64,000 nucleotides of DNA from Myxococcus hansupus (GTDB lineage: Bacteria; Myxococcota; Myxococcia; Myxococcales; Myxococcaceae). Location of the stretch: assembly GCF_000280925.3 (NCBI RefSeq), contig NZ_CP012109.1, positions 1,488,001 through 1,552,000 of the forward strand. Reading direction: 5' to 3'. The first letter of the stretch is position 1. Each line of letters opens with the position of its first letter. Below the pieces are notes generated by a model. The model had not been told where the DNA came from. It saw only the letters and a list, made by a program, of their open reading frames with translations, and ran no database searches. The position numbers and the translations under genes are program-made. Positions 34,973-45,624 of the stretch are shown here, in pieces.

Positions 34973-36373
34973 ATGGCAGCTTCCTTCAGCGACGAAGAGG
35001 TGGTGCAGGCGACCGGGGCGACCCGGCGTGGCGGCCCGGCCCCGGCCGCCTACGCTACCGTCTGTACCGACACCCGGGCACTCACCCCCGGGTGCCTGTT
35101 CGTGGCCTTGGTGGGTGAGCGCTTCGACGCCCACGCTTTCGTGGACGTCGCGGCGAAGGGCGGGGCGGCTGGCGCGGTGGTGGCACGCGGGCGGCCCTTG
35201 CCCGCGTTGCCCGAAGGGTGGGTCCTCTATGAAGTGGAGGACACCCTGCGGGCGCTGGGCGCGCTGGGGCGGCACCACCGTCAGCGCTTCCGGATTCCGG
35301 TGTGCGCGGTGGGCGGCTCCAACGGGAAGACGACCACCAAGGAGATGGTGGCCGCCATCCTGGACACGCGCGGGCCGGCGCTGAAGACCGAGGGCAACCT
35401 CAACAACGAGATTGGCGTCCCGCTGACGCTCTTCCGGCTGGAGCCGCGCCACGTCGCGGCGGTCATCGAAGTGGGGATGAACCAGCCGGGGGAAATCGAG
35501 CGGCTCGCGCGCGTCGTCCTGCCGGATGCCGGTGTCATCACCGTGGTCCAGCCCGAGCATCTGGAAGGGCTGGGCAGCATCGAGGGCGTGGCGGCGGCGG
35601 AGGGCGAGCTGTTCCAGGAGATGGGCCACGGCACCACCATCGTGGTGAACGTGGATGACGCGCTCATCCCCGCGCAGGCGGAGCGCAGCGGCGCGCAGCG
35701 GCTGACGTTCGGCCGGGCCGAGCACGCCGACGTGCGCCTGGCGGACGTGAGGACGCTGGGCCGCGAGGGCATGGTGGCCACGGTGCGGCACCTGGGCCGC
35801 GAGTGGCCGGTGCGGCTGCACTTCGTGGGTCCGCACAACGCGCAGAACGCGACCGCGGCCTTCGCGGTGGCGCTGGCGCTGGGTTACACGCCGGAGGAGT
35901 GCGTGCGGGGCCTGGAGTCGGCCCGGCCGTACTCACGGCGCCTCAACGTGGTGGACGGGCAGCACGGCGTGACGGTCATCGACGACTGTTACAACGCGAA
36001 CCCGGCCTCCATGGACGCCGCGCTGGAGACGCTGGGCACGTTGGTGTCCGCGGGTGGCCGGGCGGTGGTGGTGCTGGGGGACATGCTGGAGCTGGGACCG
36101 GGCGAGCTCGAGGAGCACGCGCGCCTGGGCGGCCAGGTGCCCTCGCACGCGACGCTGGCGGCATTTTTCGGACCCCGCTCCGTGAAGAGCTGGGAGTCCG
36201 CTTCCATGGGTGATTCCGCCGCCCACTTCACCGAGGTGGAGCCGCTGATGGCGTGGTTGTCGCCGCGGCTTCGCGAAGGGGACGTGGTGCTGGTGAAGGG
36301 CAGCCGCGGCATGCGGCTGGAGCGGGTGGTGGCCGCCCTGACGGGCTCGGCCGTCCCCGGAGGAAACCACTAG
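34973..36373 (+). CDS. murF: UDP-MurNAc-pentapeptide synthetase (D-Ala-D-Ala adding)
   Basis: A 466-residue Mur ligase attaching D-Ala-D-Ala to the UDP-MurNAc-tripeptide. The N-terminal domain shows VCTDTRALTPGCLFVALVGE, the ATPase VCAVGGSNGKTTTKEMVAAI and the family-typical NLNNEIGVPLTLFRL and IEVGMNQPGEIERLA. The C-terminal domain has YNANPASMDAAL and VLGDMLELG. Its stop shares one base with the mraY GTG start (TAGTG). Length matches the family (E. coli 452). Confidence 0.97.
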   Translation: MAASFSDEEVVQATGATRRGGPAPAAYATVCTDTRALTPGCLFVALVGERFDAHAFVDVAAKGGAAGAVVARGRPLPALPEGWVLYEVEDTLRALGALGRHHRQRFRIPVCAVGGSNGKTTTKEMVAAILDTRGPALKTEGNLNNEIGVPLTLFRLEPRHVAAVIEVGMNQPGEIERLARVVLPDAGVITVVQPEHLEGLGSIEGVAAAEGELFQEMGHGTTIVVNVDDALIPAQAERSGAQRLTFGRAEHADVRLADVRTLGREGMVATVRHLGREWPVRLHFVGPHNAQNATAAFAVALALGYTPEECVRGLESARPYSRRLNVVDGQHGVTVIDDCYNANPASMDAALETLGTLVSAGGRAVVVLGDMLELGPGELEEHARLGGQVPSHATLAAFFGPRSVKSWESASMGDSAAHFTEVEPLMAWLSPRLREGDVVLVKGSRGMRLERVVAALTGSAVPGGNH

Positions 36374-37551
36374 TGCTGTACCTCCTCTACGAGGTCATCC
36401 AGAACACGGAAGCGGGGCGCGTACTCAACTTCCTGCGCTACCCCACCTTCCGCATCATCGCCGCGGGCGTCTTCGCGCTGCTGCTCGGCATGCTCATCGG
36501 GCCCAAGCTCATCGCCCGGCTGCGGCTGAAGCAGCACGGGCAGAGCAACGTGCGCGAGGACACGCCGGATTCGCACCAGAAGAAGAAGGGCACGCCCACC
36601 ATGGGTGGCGCGCTCATCCTCTTGTGCATCGCGGCGGGCACGCTGCTGTTCGCGGACCTGAAGAGCCGCGCGGTGTGGGTGATGCTGCTGCTCACGCTGG
36701 GCTACGGCTTCATCGGCTTCCTGGATGACTGGCTCAAGCTGTCCAAGCGCAACTCCAAGGGCCTGGCCGGGCGCAAGAAGATGGTGCTGCAGACCTTCTT
36801 CTTCCTGGTCGCCGTGTTCGGCCTGCTGACGACGTGGACGCTGCCGGATGGTTCCTTCGGCCCCACGCTGCTCATCAACACCAAGCTGACGCTGCCGTTC
36901 ATCCCCACGCGCTGGTTCAACCCGGACCTGGGCTGGTTCTACGTCTTCTTCGCGTGGATTGTCGTCGTCGGCACGTCCAACGCGGTGAACCTCACGGACG
37001 GCCTGGACGGTCTGGCCATCGTCCCCACCATCGTGTCCGCCATCACCTTCGCGGTGCTCTGCTACGTGGCGGGCACCACGCTGAGCATCGCGGACTCCGA
37101 AGTGGTGGGCGGCGTGTCGAAGCTGGTGGCCACGCCGCTGTACCAGTACCTGGGCGTGCTCCAGGTGCCGGGCGGCGCGGAGCTGGCGGTGTTCTGCGCG
37201 GCCATCGTCGGCGCGGGCATCTCGTTCCTGTGGTTCAACACCTACCCGGCCTCCGTCTTCATGGGCGACATCGGCTCGCTGGCCCTGGGCGGCGCACTGG
37301 GCGGGCTGGCGATGTTGTCCAAGAACGAGGTCGTCTCCGCCATCATCCACGGCATCTTCTTCGCCGAAATCCTGAGCGTGATGATTCAGGTCACGTCCTT
37401 CAAGATGACGGGCAAGCGCGTCTTCAAGATGGCGCCGGTGCACCATCACTTCGAGCTCAAAGGAATGGCGGAGCCGAAGATCATCGTCCGTTTCTGGATC
37501 GTCTCCATCCTCTGTGGTGGCGTGGCGCTCCTGTCCCTGAAGCTGCGCTGA
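36373..37551 (+). CDS. mraY: Phospho-N-acetylmuramoyl-pentapeptide transferase
   Basis: A 392-residue integral membrane enzyme making lipid I from UDP-MurNAc-pentapeptide and undecaprenyl phosphate. It has about ten TM segments. The catalytic loops are TPTMGGALIL, FLDDWLKLSKRNSKGLAGRK (Asp pair), SNAVNLTDGLDGLAI (Asp) and the C-terminal MAPVHHHFELKG (His loop). GTG 36373 overlaps the murF stop by a single base; the longer in-frame extension is Arg/Gly-rich and lies entirely in murF. Between TM segments there is a longer than usual insert around STLSIADSE-type sequence (about residues 235-260). Confidence 0.96.
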   Translation: MLYLLYEVIQNTEAGRVLNFLRYPTFRIIAAGVFALLLGMLIGPKLIARLRLKQHGQSNVREDTPDSHQKKKGTPTMGGALILLCIAAGTLLFADLKSRAVWVMLLLTLGYGFIGFLDDWLKLSKRNSKGLAGRKKMVLQTFFFLVAVFGLLTTWTLPDGSFGPTLLINTKLTLPFIPTRWFNPDLGWFYVFFAWIVVVGTSNAVNLTDGLDGLAIVPTIVSAITFAVLCYVAGTTLSIADSEVVGGVSKLVATPLYQYLGVLQVPGGAELAVFCAAIVGAGISFLWFNTYPASVFMGDIGSLALGGALGGLAMLSKNEVVSAIIHGIFFAEILSVMIQVTSFKMTGKRVFKMAPVHHHFELKGMAEPKIIVRFWIVSILCGGVALLSLKLR

Positions 37552-37570
37552 ACCCGGAGGTGGCACGGCC

Positions 37571-38938
37571 ATGACGTTGGCGCTGTCCGGTCAGAAGGTG
37601 CTGGTGTTCGGGCTCGCGAAGAGCGGAGTGGCCGCGCTGCGCCTGCTGCGTCAGCAGGGCGCGGACGTCACGGCGCTGGATGCGCGCTCCGACGACGCGC
37701 TGGGCGCGGTGGGGCACGAGGTGAAGGCCCTGGGCGCCACGTTGGTGTCCGGCCCGACGCCGCCGGGGCTGCTCGCCTCGCAAGATTTGGTGGTGGTGAG
37801 CCCGGGCGTGCCGCTGGCGCTGCCGGAAATCCAGGCCGCGCGCGCGGCGGGCGTGGCCGTCTGGGGCGAGGTGGAGCTGGCGGGCCGCCTGCTGTCCAGC
37901 GTGCCGCTGTTCGGCATCACCGGCACCAACGGCAAGAGCACCACCACGGCGCTCACGGGCACGCTGTTCTCCACGGGCGGCAAGCGCACCTTCGTGGGTG
38001 GAAACCTGGGCCGCCCCTTCAGTGAAGCGGCCATGGCCCCGGAGGACTGGGACGCGCTGGTGGTGGAGCTGTCCAGCTACCAACTGGAAGGCATCCGCGC
38101 GCTGCGCCCTCGCGGCGCGGCCATCCTCAACCTGACGCCGGACCACATCGACCGGTACCCCAGCCACGCCGCGTACGGCGAGGCGAAGGCGCGCATCTTC
38201 CAGAGTCAGCAGGCCGGGGACTTCGCGGTGGTGAACGCGGACGACGCGGACGTGCTGGGCCTGGCGCGCGCGGCGAAGGCGCCGGTGTACGGCTTCAGCC
38301 TCACGGGCACGCCGGTGGCGGACGCCCCGAAGCTCGCGGGGCTGGCGGTGGCGGAGCCGGGCGGCTTCCGGCTGGCGTTCCTGGGCGAGCACTACACCCT
38401 GACGAACCGCGCGCTGCGCGGGGCCCACAACGCGCAGAACGCGATGGCGGCGGCGCTGCTGGCGCGCCTGGGCGGCGTGGCCTCGGGCGCGGTGCAGGCG
38501 GGGCTGGATGGCTACCCGGGCCTGCCGCACCGGCTGGAGAGCGTGCGCATGCTGGACGGCGTCGAGTGGGTGAACGACTCGAAGGCCACCAACGTGGACT
38601 CGGTGCTGGTGGCCCTGCGCGCGTTCGCGGGCGGCGTGTGGCTGATTGCCGGCGGCAAGGGCAAGGGCGCGCCGTACGCGCCCATGGTGGACGCGGGGCG
38701 GGGGAAGGTGAACGGCGTGCTCACCATTGGCGACGACGCGGACACGCTGGCCCAGGCCTACGCGGGCGCGGCGCAGGTCCACGCGTGCGGCACCCTGGAC
38801 CGGGCCGTGGCGAAGGCGCGGGAGCTGACGCGTCCCGGGGACACGGTGCTGCTGTCGCCCGCGTGCGCGTCCTTCGACCAGTTCAAGAACTTCGAGGACC
38901 GGGGCGAGTCGTTCAAGCGCCTGGTGGAGGCGCTGTGA
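37571..38938 (+). CDS. murD: UDP-MurNAc-L-Ala:D-Glu ligase
   Basis: A 455-residue Mur ligase adding D-Glu. The Rossmann-like N-terminal domain starts VLVFGLAKSGVAALRLLRQQ, the P-loop is FGITGTNGKSTTTALTGTLF, and VVELSSYQLEGI is the family motif before NLTPDHIDRY. In the C-terminal domain WVNDSKATNVDSVLVAL and IAGGKGKGAPY are typical. A GGAGG site precedes the ATG by 9 bp. Four bases separate its stop from ftsW. Confidence 0.97.
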   Translation: MTLALSGQKVLVFGLAKSGVAALRLLRQQGADVTALDARSDDALGAVGHEVKALGATLVSGPTPPGLLASQDLVVVSPGVPLALPEIQAARAAGVAVWGEVELAGRLLSSVPLFGITGTNGKSTTTALTGTLFSTGGKRTFVGGNLGRPFSEAAMAPEDWDALVVELSSYQLEGIRALRPRGAAILNLTPDHIDRYPSHAAYGEAKARIFQSQQAGDFAVVNADDADVLGLARAAKAPVYGFSLTGTPVADAPKLAGLAVAEPGGFRLAFLGEHYTLTNRALRGAHNAQNAMAAALLARLGGVASGAVQAGLDGYPGLPHRLESVRMLDGVEWVNDSKATNVDSVLVALRAFAGGVWLIAGGKGKGAPYAPMVDAGRGKVNGVLTIGDDADTLAQAYAGAAQVHACGTLDRAVAKARELTRPGDTVLLSPACASFDQFKNFEDRGESFKRLVEAL

Positions 38939-38942
38939 CGGC

Positions 38943-40115
38943 ATGAAGAGCTCTTCTCCTCCTTCTCCGTCCACCGCCCTCGTGCGCTTCGACCCGGTGC
39001 TGCTGTGCGCGGTGCTGGGGCTCGTGAGCTTCGGGTTGGTGATGGTGTACTCCGCCAGCGCGGTGCTGGCGCAGGACAAGCTGGGCGACAGCCTGTACTT
39101 CCTCAAGCGCCAGCTCGTCGCCGCGGGCCTGGGCCTGGGCGCCATGGCCATGGCGATGAAGGTCGGCTGGCGCCGGCTGGCGCGCTGGGCCTACCCGCTG
39201 CTGCTGGCGGCCATCGTCCTGCTGGTGCTGGTGAACATCCCGGGCATCGGCAGCACGGCGGGTGGCGCGCGGCGGTGGATTCGCCTGCCGGGCTTCGGCC
39301 TGCAGCCCGCGGAGGTGGCGAAGTTCGCGTGGGTCGTCTACCTGTCCTACTCGCTGGCGAAGAAGCGGGAGAAGGTGGCGAAGTTCTCCGTCGGCTTCGT
39401 GCCGCACCTGGCCCTGTGCGGCATCCTGGTGTTGCTTTGCATGATGCAGCCGGACTTCGGCAGCAGCGTGCTGCTGGTGTTCATGCTCTTCGTGCTGCTG
39501 TTCGCGGCCGGCGCGAAGCTGAGCTACCTGGTGGGCATGGTGTTGCTGGCGCTGCCCCTGGCCTACGTGGCGATTGCGTCCAGCCCGTACCGCATGAAGC
39601 GCATCCTCGCGTTCATGGACCCGTGGGCCCACCGGCATGACGTGGGCTACCAGGTGGCCGAGTCACTGATGTCCATCGGCTCGGGCGGCGTGGCCGGGCT
39701 GGGGCTGGGCGACGGGCGGCAGAAGCTCTTCTTCCTCCCGGAGGCGCACACGGACTTCATCTTCTCCATCATCGCGGAGGAGACGGGGCTGATTGGCGTG
39801 GGCATCCTGGTGGTGCTGTACGGCGTGGTGCTGTGGCGCGGCGTCCGGGCCAGCCTGGCGGCGGGCGAGACGTTCGGCACGTACCTGGGCCTGGGCATCA
39901 GCTCCATCATCGCGTTCCAGGCGGCGGTCAACATGTGCGTGGCCATGGGGCTGCTCCCCACGAAGGGCCTGACGCTGCCTTTCGTGTCGTACGGAGGTTC
40001 ATCGTTGGTGGTGCTGATGGGCGCGGCGGGAGTGTTGTTGTCGTTGAGCGCGAACACCCAGGGGGCCGCGAGGCCCAGCCGGGTGGGAACCGACATGCGG
40101 GAGGTGGCGGCATGA
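38943..40115 (+). CDS. ftsW: Septal peptidoglycan glycosyltransferase FtsW
   Basis: A 390-residue SEDS-family polymerase with ten TM segments that polymerises lipid II at the septum with FtsI. Signatures include [14 protein letters not shown] in TM1, [60 protein letters not shown] (with the catalytic Asp region) and the C-terminal [17 protein letters not shown]. Start ATG 38943 is 4 bp after murD; the stop overlaps the murG ATG. Confidence 0.96.
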   Translation: MKSSSPPSPSTALVRFDPVLLCAVLGLVSFGLVMVYSASAVLAQDKLGDSLYFLKRQLVAAGLGLGAMAMAMKVGWRRLARWAYPLLLAAIVLLVLVNIPGIGSTAGGARRWIRLPGFGLQPAEVAKFAWVVYLSYSLAKKREKVAKFSVGFVPHLALCGILVLLCMMQPDFGSSVLLVFMLFVLLFAAGAKLSYLVGMVLLALPLAYVAIASSPYRMKRILAFMDPWAHRHDVGYQVAESLMSIGSGGVAGLGLGDGRQKLFFLPEAHTDFIFSIIAEETGLIGVGILVVLYGVVLWRGVRASLAAGETFGTYLGLGISSIIAFQAAVNMCVAMGLLPTKGLTLPFVSYGGSSLVVLMGAAGVLLSLSANTQGAARPSRVGTDMREVAA

Positions 40116-41259
40116 TGAAGGTGCTCATCGCGGGTGGGGGCACGGGCGGACACCTCTTTCCGGGCATCGCCCTGGCGGAAGAGGTGGTGACGCGGCATCA
40201 CCGCAACGAGGTCGTCTTCGTGGGCACCGAGCGCGGCATCGAGTCGCGCGTGGTGCCGAAGGAAGGCTATCCGCTGGAGCTGGTGAAGGTGCAGGGCCTC
40301 AAGGGCAAGGGCTTCCTGTCCCTGCTCAAGGCGCTCTTCGCGCTGCCGCTGGCCTTCTTCGAGTCCTTTCGCATCCTCGCGCGGCAGAAGCCGGACGTGG
40401 TGGTGGGCGTGGGCGGCTACGCCAGCGGGCCGGTGGTGCTGGCCGCGTGGCTGATGGGCATCCCCACCGCCATCCAGGAGCAGAACGCGCTGCCGGGCTT
40501 CACCAACAAGGTGCTGGGCAAGATTGTCCGCGTGGTGTTCATCGCCTTCGACGAGGCGCGCCCCTTCTTCCCGGAGAAGAAGGTCCAGCTCATCGGCAAC
40601 CCCATTCGCCGCAAGCTGATGGACAACTACCTGCGCAGCCACGTGGCGCACGAGCGCTTCTCGGTGCTCGTCTTTGGCGGCAGCCTGGGCGCGCGGGGCA
40701 TCAACCAGCGGATGACCGAGGCGCTGGACTCGCTGGGGGACCTGAAGGACAGCCTGCACTTCGTCCACCAGACGGGGAAGAACGACTTGGAGTCGGTGCG
40801 CAAGGGCTACGCCGACAAGGGTTTCCAGGCGGAGGTGGTGGAGTTCATCGACGACATGTCGAGCGCCTACGCCCGCGCGGACCTCGTCGTGTGTCGGGCC
40901 GGCGCGACGACGCTCGCGGAGCTGACCGTCTGCAAGAAGGCCAGCATCCTGATTCCCTTCCCCCACGCCACCGACGACCACCAGGCCGTCAACGCGCGGG
41001 CGCTGGTGGATGCGGGCGCGGCGCTGATGTTCCGCGAGTCGGAGCTCACCGGGGAGAAGCTGGCGCAGACGATTCGCGAGCTGAAGGGCCACCCCGAGCG
41101 CCTCAAGAGCATGGAGAAGAAGGCGGGCCTCCTGGGCCGCCCCGAGGCCGCCAAGGAGCTGGCGGACGTGTGCGTGGACCTGATGGTCCAGGCGTGGGGC
41201 CCCAACGGCCGCGAGCGCACCCCTGTCGAAGCCGAGAAGAAGGCCCCGAGGAGCCATTC

Positions 41260-41263
<4 letters not shown>
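40112..41263 (+). CDS. murG: Lipid II synthase MurG
   Basis: A 383-residue GT-B glycosyltransferase converting lipid I to lipid II on the inner face of the membrane. Signatures: [20 protein letters not shown] (G loop 1), [16 protein letters not shown] (G loop 2), [25 protein letters not shown] (G loop 3) and [11 protein letters not shown] with [13 protein letters not shown] for UDP-GlcNAc binding. ATG 40112 overlaps the ftsW stop. The tail after about residue 365 is charged and non-conserved. It overlaps murC as GTGA. Confidence 0.97.
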
Positions 41264-42678
<1,415 letters not shown>

Positions 42679-42683
42679 CCGCC

Positions 42684-43616
42684 ATGGTGGAAGCAGGCGT
42701 GAAGACGGCGCTGGCCGCGCGCGTGGAGTCGCTGGGCGGCAGTGACGTGAAGGCCGGCGAGCCGCTGGCCCCGCTCACCAGCGTCCGGGCGGGAGGGGCC
42801 GCCGAGGTGCTGGTGCGCCCGCGCTCCCCCGACGCGCTGGTGGCGCTGCTCAAGCTGGCGCGCGAGGAGGGCCTCCCGGTGTCGGTGCTGGGCGGCGGCG
42901 CGAACACGCTGGTGGGGGACGGCGGGGTGCCCGGCCTGACGCTGAAGCTCCCCGGAGACCTCTTCCCGGAGGTGGCCGACGTGGGCGCCGAGGAAGGGCG
43001 GCTCACGCTGGGGGCGGGGGCGGCCATCGTCCGGCTCATCAACGTCATGCGCGCCCACGCGCTGGTGGGGGCGGAGTTCCTCGCCGGCATCCCCGGGACG
43101 CTGGGGGGCGCGGTGTCGATGAACGCCGGCACCAAGAATGGCGAGGCGTTCCGCGTCATCGAGGCGGTGGAGTTGGCCACCGCGGACGGGGTGGGGTGGC
43201 TGACGAAGGCGGAGATTCCGCACGCCTACCGGCACTCCGAGCTGCCGCCGGGGGGCGTCATCACCCGGGTGCGTTTCGCACTGCGCAAGGGGGACGTGGT
43301 GGCCTCCAAGGCGGTGATGGACGCGGACCTGGGTTACCGGAAACGGACACAACCGCTCAGCCAACCCAACTTCGGCAGCGTCTTCACCAACCCGCCGGGC
43401 GACCATGCCGGGCGGCTCATTGAACTGGCGGGCCTGAAAGGGTACTCGCTGGGACGCGCGCAGGTGTCCCCCCTGCACGCCAACTGGATTGTGAACCTGG
43501 GCGGTGCCACCGCCCGCGACGTGCTGGGGCTCGTCACCTTCATGCAAGTGCGGGTGCTCGAGCAGTCCGGCGTCGACATGAAACCCGAAGTCAAGCGCCT
43601 GGGAGACTTCTTGTGA
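42684..43616 (+). CDS. murB: UDP-N-acetylenolpyruvoylglucosamine reductase
   Basis: A 310-residue FAD enzyme reducing UDP-GlcNAc-enolpyruvate to UDP-MurNAc with NADPH. The FAD-binding segment VLGGGANTLVGDGGVPGLTL and GIPGTLGGAVSMNAGTKNGE are typical. The substrate-binding region FGSVFTNPPGDHAGRLIELA contains the catalytic Ser. The C-terminal SPLHANWIVNLGGATARDVL points to the short (type II) form that lacks the Tyr loop of the E. coli enzyme. It overlaps ddl by 4 bp. Confidence 0.96.
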   Translation: MVEAGVKTALAARVESLGGSDVKAGEPLAPLTSVRAGGAAEVLVRPRSPDALVALLKLAREEGLPVSVLGGGANTLVGDGGVPGLTLKLPGDLFPEVADVGAEEGRLTLGAGAAIVRLINVMRAHALVGAEFLAGIPGTLGGAVSMNAGTKNGEAFRVIEAVELATADGVGWLTKAEIPHAYRHSELPPGGVITRVRFALRKGDVVASKAVMDADLGYRKRTQPLSQPNFGSVFTNPPGDHAGRLIELAGLKGYSLGRAQVSPLHANWIVNLGGATARDVLGLVTFMQVRVLEQSGVDMKPEVKRLGDFL

Positions 43617-44569
43617 CTGCCAACCGCGGTGCCTTCACGAAGGACGAGCTCAAGCGGAAGCGTGTGGGCGTGCTCCTGGGAGGCATGTCCGCCGAGCGTG
43701 AGGTGTCCCTGCGCACCGGCGAGGCCGTGTCCGGGGCGCTGCGCTCGCTGGGCTACGACGTGGTGGACATCGACGTGGGCCGGGATTTGCCCGCGCGGCT
43801 GGCGGCGGAGAAGGTGGACGTGGCGTGGCTGGCCGTCCACGGCCGCTACGGCGAGGACGGCTGCCTCCAGGGGCTGCTGGAGTCGCTCTTCATTCCTTAT
43901 ACCGGCAGCGGCGTGCTCGCCTCCGCGCTGGGCATGGACAAGGTCTACGCCAAGCAGGTCTTCGTGGCGCACGGCATTCCGACGCCGGCGTACCGCGCGT
44001 TCCGCGACGCGGCGTCCGCGCTGGCGGCGGCGGACAGCCTGCCCTTCCCGTTTCCAGTGGTGGTGAAGCCCAGCCGCGAAGGCAGCAGCGTGGGCGTGCA
44101 CATCTGCAAGACGCGGGACACCTACGAGGCCGCGGTGACGGACGCGGCGAAGTACGCGGGCACGCTGCTGGTGGAGCAGTTCGTCAAGGGACGCGAAGTG
44201 CAGGGTGGAGTCCTGGACGATGAGGCCCTGGGCGTCATCGAGGTCCGCGCCGCGCGCGAGTTCTACGACTACGACGCGAAGTACAAAGCGGGCACGGGCA
44301 CGCAGTATCTCTTCCCCGCGCCCCTGCCTCCGGATCAGTATGCGCGGGTGAACGACGTGTGCCTGGCCGCGCATCAAGCCCTGGGGTGTAGCGGGGGCTC
44401 GCGCTCGGACGTCATCGTCACCGACGGAGGCGATGTGTTCCTGCTGGAAACCAACACGCTGCCGGGCATGACGGCCTCCAGCCTCCTGCCCAAGATTGCC
44501 GCCGGTCGCGGCATCGACTTCCCGGCCCTGTGTGAACGCCTGCTGCTGGGGGCGTGTCTCAAGACCTGA
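43613..44569 (+). CDS. ddl: D-alanine--D-alanine ligase
   Basis: A 318-residue ATP-grasp ligase making D-Ala-D-Ala for MurF. Present are VGVLLGGMSAEREVSLRTGE (first D-Ala site, Glu), LHGRYGEDGCLQGLLE-type sequence with the family His, TGSGVLASALGMDKVYAKQV, VVVKPSREGSSVGVHI (ATP-binding Lys) and FLLETNTLPGMTASSLLPKI (metal Glu and Asn). The segment before the last Asp reads GCSGGSRSDVIV, slightly divergent from the usual Tyr/Gly-Arg-x-Asp but keeping Arg and Asp. GTG 43613 overlaps murB. A 154-bp gap with a hairpin follows. Confidence 0.95.
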   Translation: MTANRGAFTKDELKRKRVGVLLGGMSAEREVSLRTGEAVSGALRSLGYDVVDIDVGRDLPARLAAEKVDVAWLAVHGRYGEDGCLQGLLESLFIPYTGSGVLASALGMDKVYAKQVFVAHGIPTPAYRAFRDAASALAAADSLPFPFPVVVKPSREGSSVGVHICKTRDTYEAAVTDAAKYAGTLLVEQFVKGREVQGGVLDDEALGVIEVRAAREFYDYDAKYKAGTGTQYLFPAPLPPDQYARVNDVCLAAHQALGCSGGSRSDVIVTDGGDVFLLETNTLPGMTASSLLPKIAAGRGIDFPALCERLLLGACLKT

Positions 44570-44645
44570 GCGTTCGTTTTCGGTCCGGCGCAACTTGGCG
44601 TCGGGCCTCCCCGAAAATTTACGAACCCCTTGTGCAGCGCATTGC

Positions 44646-44667
44646 GCTACAGCGACGTGGCTGTAGC
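44646..44667. promoter_or_regulatory. Hairpin in the ddl-ftsQ gap
   Basis: Perfect 8-bp inverted repeat GCTACAGC/GCTGTAGC with a GACGTG loop, followed by CAAAAA. It lies 78 bp after ddl and 56 bp before ftsQ, the longest gap inside the dcw cluster. It could be an operator, an attenuator or an mRNA-stability stem for ftsQ-ftsA. Confidence 0.45.
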
Positions 44668-44723
44668 CAAAAACTGGCGTGGCTCCCCAACCGCGCACAG
44701 CATGCGTCAACCGTTTTCTCCCC

Positions 44724-45578
44724 ATGGCCTTCGGTAAATCCAAGAACCGCCGCCGTCAGGACGCCGCCCAGCAGAGCGAGGCGGTCCGGGGCGTGGTGCG
44801 CTCGAAGGCGCCGGGGGTCCTCAAGGTCCTGGGCCTGACGGCGATGACGGGCCTGCTGGTGTGGGGTGGGGTGGCGCTGCGGGAGTGGGCGCTGACGTCG
44901 CCCACTTTCGAGTTGGAGGCGGTGTCCTTCTCCGGGCTCCAGCGCGCCTCGCGGGTGGAGCTGCTGCGGCTGGCGGCGCTGACGAAGGGGCAGAACCTGT
45001 GGACGCTGGACGTGCCCGCGCTGGAGCGCGCCATGGACCAGCACCCCTGGCTGCGCACGGTGGAGGTGACGCGCCGGTTCCCCAACCGGGTGTCGGTGGA
45101 GGTGACGGAGCACACGCCGGTGGCCATGGCCGTCCTGGGGGAGCTGTACGTCCTGGACGACCAGGGCGAGCCCTTCAAGCGGGTGACGCCGGGCGACGGC
45201 CTGGACCTGCCCCTGGTGACGGGGCTGGACCGGGAAGGTTATGTGGCGGACCCGGCGGTGGCGCGGGAGCGCTTCCGGTCGGCGTTGGAGGTGGCGAGCG
45301 CGTATTCGCGGCTGTCACCCGACAAGACCGAGCAACTGTCGGAGGTTCGCCTGGAGGCGCAGAGCCTGACGCTGGTGGCGGCGTCCGGGCAGGAAGTGCG
45401 CCTGGGTGAAGGAGATTCAGAGGTCAAGCTGCAACGTCTGGCCCGTGTCCGGCGCGAACTGGGTGCGAGGGGGCTTGCAGCGGAGATCATTCACCTGGAT
45501 AACCGTGCCCGGCCCGGCTGGGTGGCGGTGAAGATTTCGAGTCCCGTGTCCGAGAGGAACGGGACTTCGAAGCGGTAA
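44724..45578 (+). CDS. ftsQ: Cell division protein FtsQ
   Basis: A bitopic membrane protein of 284 residues from ATG 44724 (MAFGKSKNRRRQDAAQ); the frame is open for 15 residues more but without character. After a basic cytoplasmic tail there is one TM segment (GLTAMTGLLVWGGVALREWA). Then the POTRA domain follows (FELEAVSFSGLQRASRVELL; NLWTLDVPALERAMDQHPWL) and the beta domain RFPNRVSVEVTEHTPVAMAV. FtsQ recruits FtsB/FtsL to the divisome. It is 46 bp before ftsA. Confidence 0.94.
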   Translation: MAFGKSKNRRRQDAAQQSEAVRGVVRSKAPGVLKVLGLTAMTGLLVWGGVALREWALTSPTFELEAVSFSGLQRASRVELLRLAALTKGQNLWTLDVPALERAMDQHPWLRTVEVTRRFPNRVSVEVTEHTPVAMAVLGELYVLDDQGEPFKRVTPGDGLDLPLVTGLDREGYVADPAVARERFRSALEVASAYSRLSPDKTEQLSEVRLEAQSLTLVAASGQEVRLGEGDSEVKLQRLARVRRELGARGLAAEIIHLDNRARPGWVAVKISSPVSERNGTSKR

Positions 45579-45624
45579 GCGGACGCGCCCCTTTCACGAG
45601 AGTGGGGGGCCTGGGAGGGTTGTC

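Noticed and set aside
44679..44723. Upstream start for ftsQ adding 15 residues
   Set aside because: The added residues are not FtsQ-like and the ATG at 44724 begins the usual basic cytoplasmic tail, though neither start has a strong ribosome site.
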